Shown: positions 62,078-64,000 of the stretch, one piece after another
Position numbering within the stretch: position 1 is the stretch's first letter
Layout: each line of letters opens with the position of its first letter
Assembly (NCBI GenBank): GCA_013359265.1
Contig: JABWCD010000022.1
Span: forward strand, 1 to 64,000
From: Candidatus Hydrogenedentota bacterium
GTDB taxonomy: Bacteria > Hydrogenedentota > Hydrogenedentia > Hydrogenedentales > SLHB01
DNA: 64,000 bases
Direction of reading: 5' to 3'
Notes under the pieces: model-generated
What the model was told of the DNA's origin: nothing
The model's database searches: none
The model's input: the letters and a program-made list of their open reading frames with translations, nothing else
Position numbers and translations under genes: made by a program

Positions 62078-62932
62078 ATGCACGCGATTGACACGAGCAC
62101 GGCGTTGTGCGCGGTGATCGGCAACCCGGTCGCCCACTCACTTTCCCCGCGGATGCACAATGCAGCGTTCCGCGCCGCGGGGTTGAACTACGTTTATCTC
62201 GCATTTCACGTTGAGCAGGTCGAGGCGTTTCTGAGCGGCGTACGCGCGATGCCGAGTTTTCGCGGGGTAAGCGTGACGATACCCCACAAGCGCGCGGTGA
62301 TGGCGCACCTCGACGAGATCGAACCGATGGCGCGTTTTGTGGGCAGCGTGAACACGATCACGCACGAGCACGGCCGGCTGGTCGGTTCGACGACGGACGG
62401 GCGCGGCGCCTTGCGCGCGTTGACGGAAAGCGGCGTCAATCTAACGGGACGGCGCGTGTTGTTTCTCGGGTCGGGTGGGGCGGTGCGCGCGGTGGCATTT
62501 GCCGTGGCGGAGCTGACGAAGGCCGCGCACGTGACCATCCTCGGGCGTACGGCACGTCACGTTGAGGAACTGGTCGGCGACCTTCACGCGGCGAAGTTGT
62601 TGCGCGTTTCGGGTGGATCGCTCGAACGCGATCTGCGCGACGCCATTGCGTCGGCGGACATTATTATTCAGGGCACGTCGGTGGGCATGGAGCCGAACGA
62701 AGGCGAGTCATGTGTGCCGCAGGAACTGTTTTGCCCCGGGCAAGTCGTGTTCGACATGATCTATCGTCCGCACGAGACGCGGTTGCTGCGCGAGGCTCGC
62801 GCGGCGGGGTGCGCGATTGTGCATGGCATCGACATGTTGCTGTATCAGGCCGCGCTGCAGTTCGAGCGGTGGACAGGTGTGTTGTGTCCGATGGACGCGA
62901 TGCGGCAGTCTGTGGCGGATTTGGCCGGCTAG
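62078..62932 (+). CDS. aroE: Shikimate dehydrogenase
   Basis: 284 residues from ATG 62078. Substrate residues are in H-S-L-S-P-R-M-H-N and in V-S-V-T-I-P-H-K-R-A, which carries the catalytic Lys. The NADP fold motif is L-F-L-G-S-G-G-A-V-R-A-V-A. The end G-I-D-M-L-L-Y-Q-A-A-L-Q-F matches AroE. It reduces 3-dehydroshikimate to shikimate in aromatic amino-acid synthesis. The typical D-G of the shikimate loop is in T-T-D-G-R-G-A. No other aro gene is next to it. Confidence 0.95.
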   Translation: MHAIDTSTALCAVIGNPVAHSLSPRMHNAAFRAAGLNYVYLAFHVEQVEAFLSGVRAMPSFRGVSVTIPHKRAVMAHLDEIEPMARFVGSVNTITHEHGRLVGSTTDGRGALRALTESGVNLTGRRVLFLGSGGAVRAVAFAVAELTKAAHVTILGRTARHVEELVGDLHAAKLLRVSGGSLERDLRDAIASADIIIQGTSVGMEPNEGESCVPQELFCPGQVVFDMIYRPHETRLLREARAAGCAIVHGIDMLLYQAALQFERWTGVLCPMDAMRQSVADLAG

Positions 62933-62955
62933 TTGGGACCACAATCCTCCATTCG

Positions 62956-63951
62956 CTACTTGTGCAAACCTTTCTCGCGCAGGACGTGAATCAGGACATC
63001 GATTTCGTCGGATTGGATGTAGTCCGCGCCTGCGTCGATCGCGCGGACGATGCTCTCCCTTCCATCGGTTTTTCCCATCGTGTTGACGAATGCGAGTTTT
63101 CCCTTGAGGTGAATTGCGCGGATAAATTCTTCGGAGAAGTTCGCCCAGTCGATATTGATGATGGGCGGATCGAATTCCTGAATTACCTTTTCCAGCCCAT
63201 CGATACCTTTCGGCGAAGTAGGGCGGATTACGAAACCTTTCTCGAGTTCGAGCGTGTCGTGGAGCCTTGCCCAGTCGCCGCAGTAGAGCGTGCATTTTCC
63301 AACAAGCCCCGCGGCGCGGACTGCGTCTATGACCTTCCGGGGATCGCCGGCCTTGAAATCGATGTCTGGAAGCGCACGGCCCTTGATCGCTTCGAGCGCT
63401 TCCGCGAAGGTGGGCGCTTTTTCGCCGGAAAACTTCGCGCCGAACTTTGAGCCCGCGTCGAAACTGCGTATTTCATCGAGCGTCATTTCGGCGACATTGC
63501 CGCGGCCGGTCGTGGTCCGTGCGATGCTGATGTCGTGCATGATGACCAGCTTGCCATCCTTTGTTTCGCGCACGTCCATCTCGAGCAGGTCAACTCCGAT
63601 CTCGATGGCTTTGTTGAACGCGGCGATGGTGTTCTCCGGTGCGAACTTGACTGTGCCGCGATGGCCCACCGCGATGACGCCGGGAAACGTGTAGGTTTCC
63701 TTTCCCGCTTGTGAGATGGAGAGTACGCGCGCCGCGACGGGATCGATTTGCGCCGAGATTGCGCCGTCTGGAGCGTTACCGGTTACGGTGTACTGCGATT
63801 GCGACGTCTCGACGCGGGCGCCGGCGAGCGCGCCGGACTTGAACTCAACGAGAGCGATTGCGTCCGAGTTCGAGAGCGGCGGCAGTGGACCTGCGGAGCA
63901 CGCAAGCACAATGCAAAGACACGACAACGTAAACACAGGAATCGCTCGCAT
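62956..63951 (-). CDS. Secreted glycerophosphodiester phosphodiesterase
   Basis: 331 residues with a lipoprotein-type signal (L-C-I-V-L-A-C-S). Residues about 28-85 are a small beta-rich segment like PepSY (V-E-F-K-S-G-A-L-A-G-A-R-V-E). The GDPD barrel follows: I-A-V-G-H-R-G-T-V-K-F-A-P-E-N-T, with the catalytic His, then L-E-M-D-V-R-E-T-K-D-G-K-L-V-I-M-H-D, with metal and second-His residues. It hydrolyses glycerophosphodiesters such as glycerophosphocholine to glycerol-3-phosphate, outside the cytoplasm. Convergent with aroE and 24 bp from it. Confidence 0.92.
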   Translation of the reverse strand: MRAIPVFTLSCLCIVLACSAGPLPPLSNSDAIALVEFKSGALAGARVETSQSQYTVTGNAPDGAISAQIDPVAARVLSISQAGKETYTFPGVIAVGHRGTVKFAPENTIAAFNKAIEIGVDLLEMDVRETKDGKLVIMHDISIARTTTGRGNVAEMTLDEIRSFDAGSKFGAKFSGEKAPTFAEALEAIKGRALPDIDFKAGDPRKVIDAVRAAGLVGKCTLYCGDWARLHDTLELEKGFVIRPTSPKGIDGLEKVIQEFDPPIINIDWANFSEEFIRAIHLKGKLAFVNTMGKTDGRESIVRAIDAGADYIQSDEIDVLIHVLREKGLHK

Positions 63952-64000
63952 CGGGACACCCTCCCTCGGATTGAAACCTACACGATACCCACACGCCGAA

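Overview
The window is a dense, high-GC bacterial chromosome segment, mostly single-copy genes on both strands. Several features point to a Gram-negative member of the planctomycete-like world (Planctomycetota or a neighbour such as Candidatus Hydrogenedentota). These are a DUF1549/DUF1553 (PSD1) cytochrome-type protein next to a DUF1501 protein, a DUF1080 secreted domain, a DUF1559-type prepilin-like protein, ExbB/ExbD/ExbD, PilT, a YafK-like L,D-transpeptidase and many lipoproteins. The phylum is inferred from gene families only; there is no rRNA gene.

Layout. 1-2.7 kb is accessory and repeat-rich: the tail of a REP-associated transposase (RAYT), its inverted REP repeats, a SAP-like hypothetical gene and a secreted protein that ends against a repeat. 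2.7-9.8 kb holds a LysR regulator, a secreted protein, the glyoxylate shunt pair aceB-aceA, a BrnT-type toxin cassette and an alanine-glyoxylate-type aminotransferase. 9.9-17.3 kb holds an Mrp/ApbC scaffold ATPase, a zinc-ribbon protein, an alpha/beta hydrolase, a methyltransferase, a DUF1080 protein, a glycosyltransferase and a class III aminotransferase. 17.5-22.8 kb holds a large membrane/FG-GAP protein and a three-gene RbsBAC-like sugar importer. 23.1-23.4 kb is a short transcription unit for a 44-residue peptide with a near-perfect terminator. 23.6-36.3 kb holds PSD1 + DUF1501, pilT, exbB-exbD-exbD, a 2-oxoacid decarboxylase, a transglutaminase/TPR protein and a ROK sugar kinase.

36.4-38.9 kb interleaves four tRNA genes (Cys, Leu, Phe, Thr) with two receiver-domain regulators and ends in a tiny gene (33 residues) that has its own promoter, Shine-Dalgarno and terminator. 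38.9-42.2 kb is a lactate-utilisation (Lut) locus in which a fused LutB-LutA gene and lutC are separated by an antiparallel MazF-type toxin-antitoxin pair. 43.1-55.4 kb carries ordinary genes (acyl-CoA dehydrogenase, HD-GYP-like, prepilin-like, HAD, histidine kinase, RsmA, FHA-GAF-cyclase). The gaps between them are filled by a dispersed GATTACGA repeat family, CACGAG simple repeats, a second RAYT remnant and other inverted and tandem repeats. 55.4-64 kb holds small envelope proteins, a glycosyltransferase/DUF2304 pair, an ECF sigma/anti-sigma-like pair, rsmE, a HIT hydrolase, aroE and a secreted glycerophosphodiester phosphodiesterase.

How it fits together: the cell probably grows on C2 units, lactate and sugars (glyoxylate shunt, Lut proteins, RbsBAC-like importer, ROK kinase). 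It degrades polymers with secreted or exported proteins and has a type IV pilus motor. No single large novel system was found. The most notable items are the two tiny genes with complete expression signals, the two RAYT/REP families, the dispersed GATTACGA repeat family, the split and partly degenerate lut locus, and several regulators with altered catalytic motifs.
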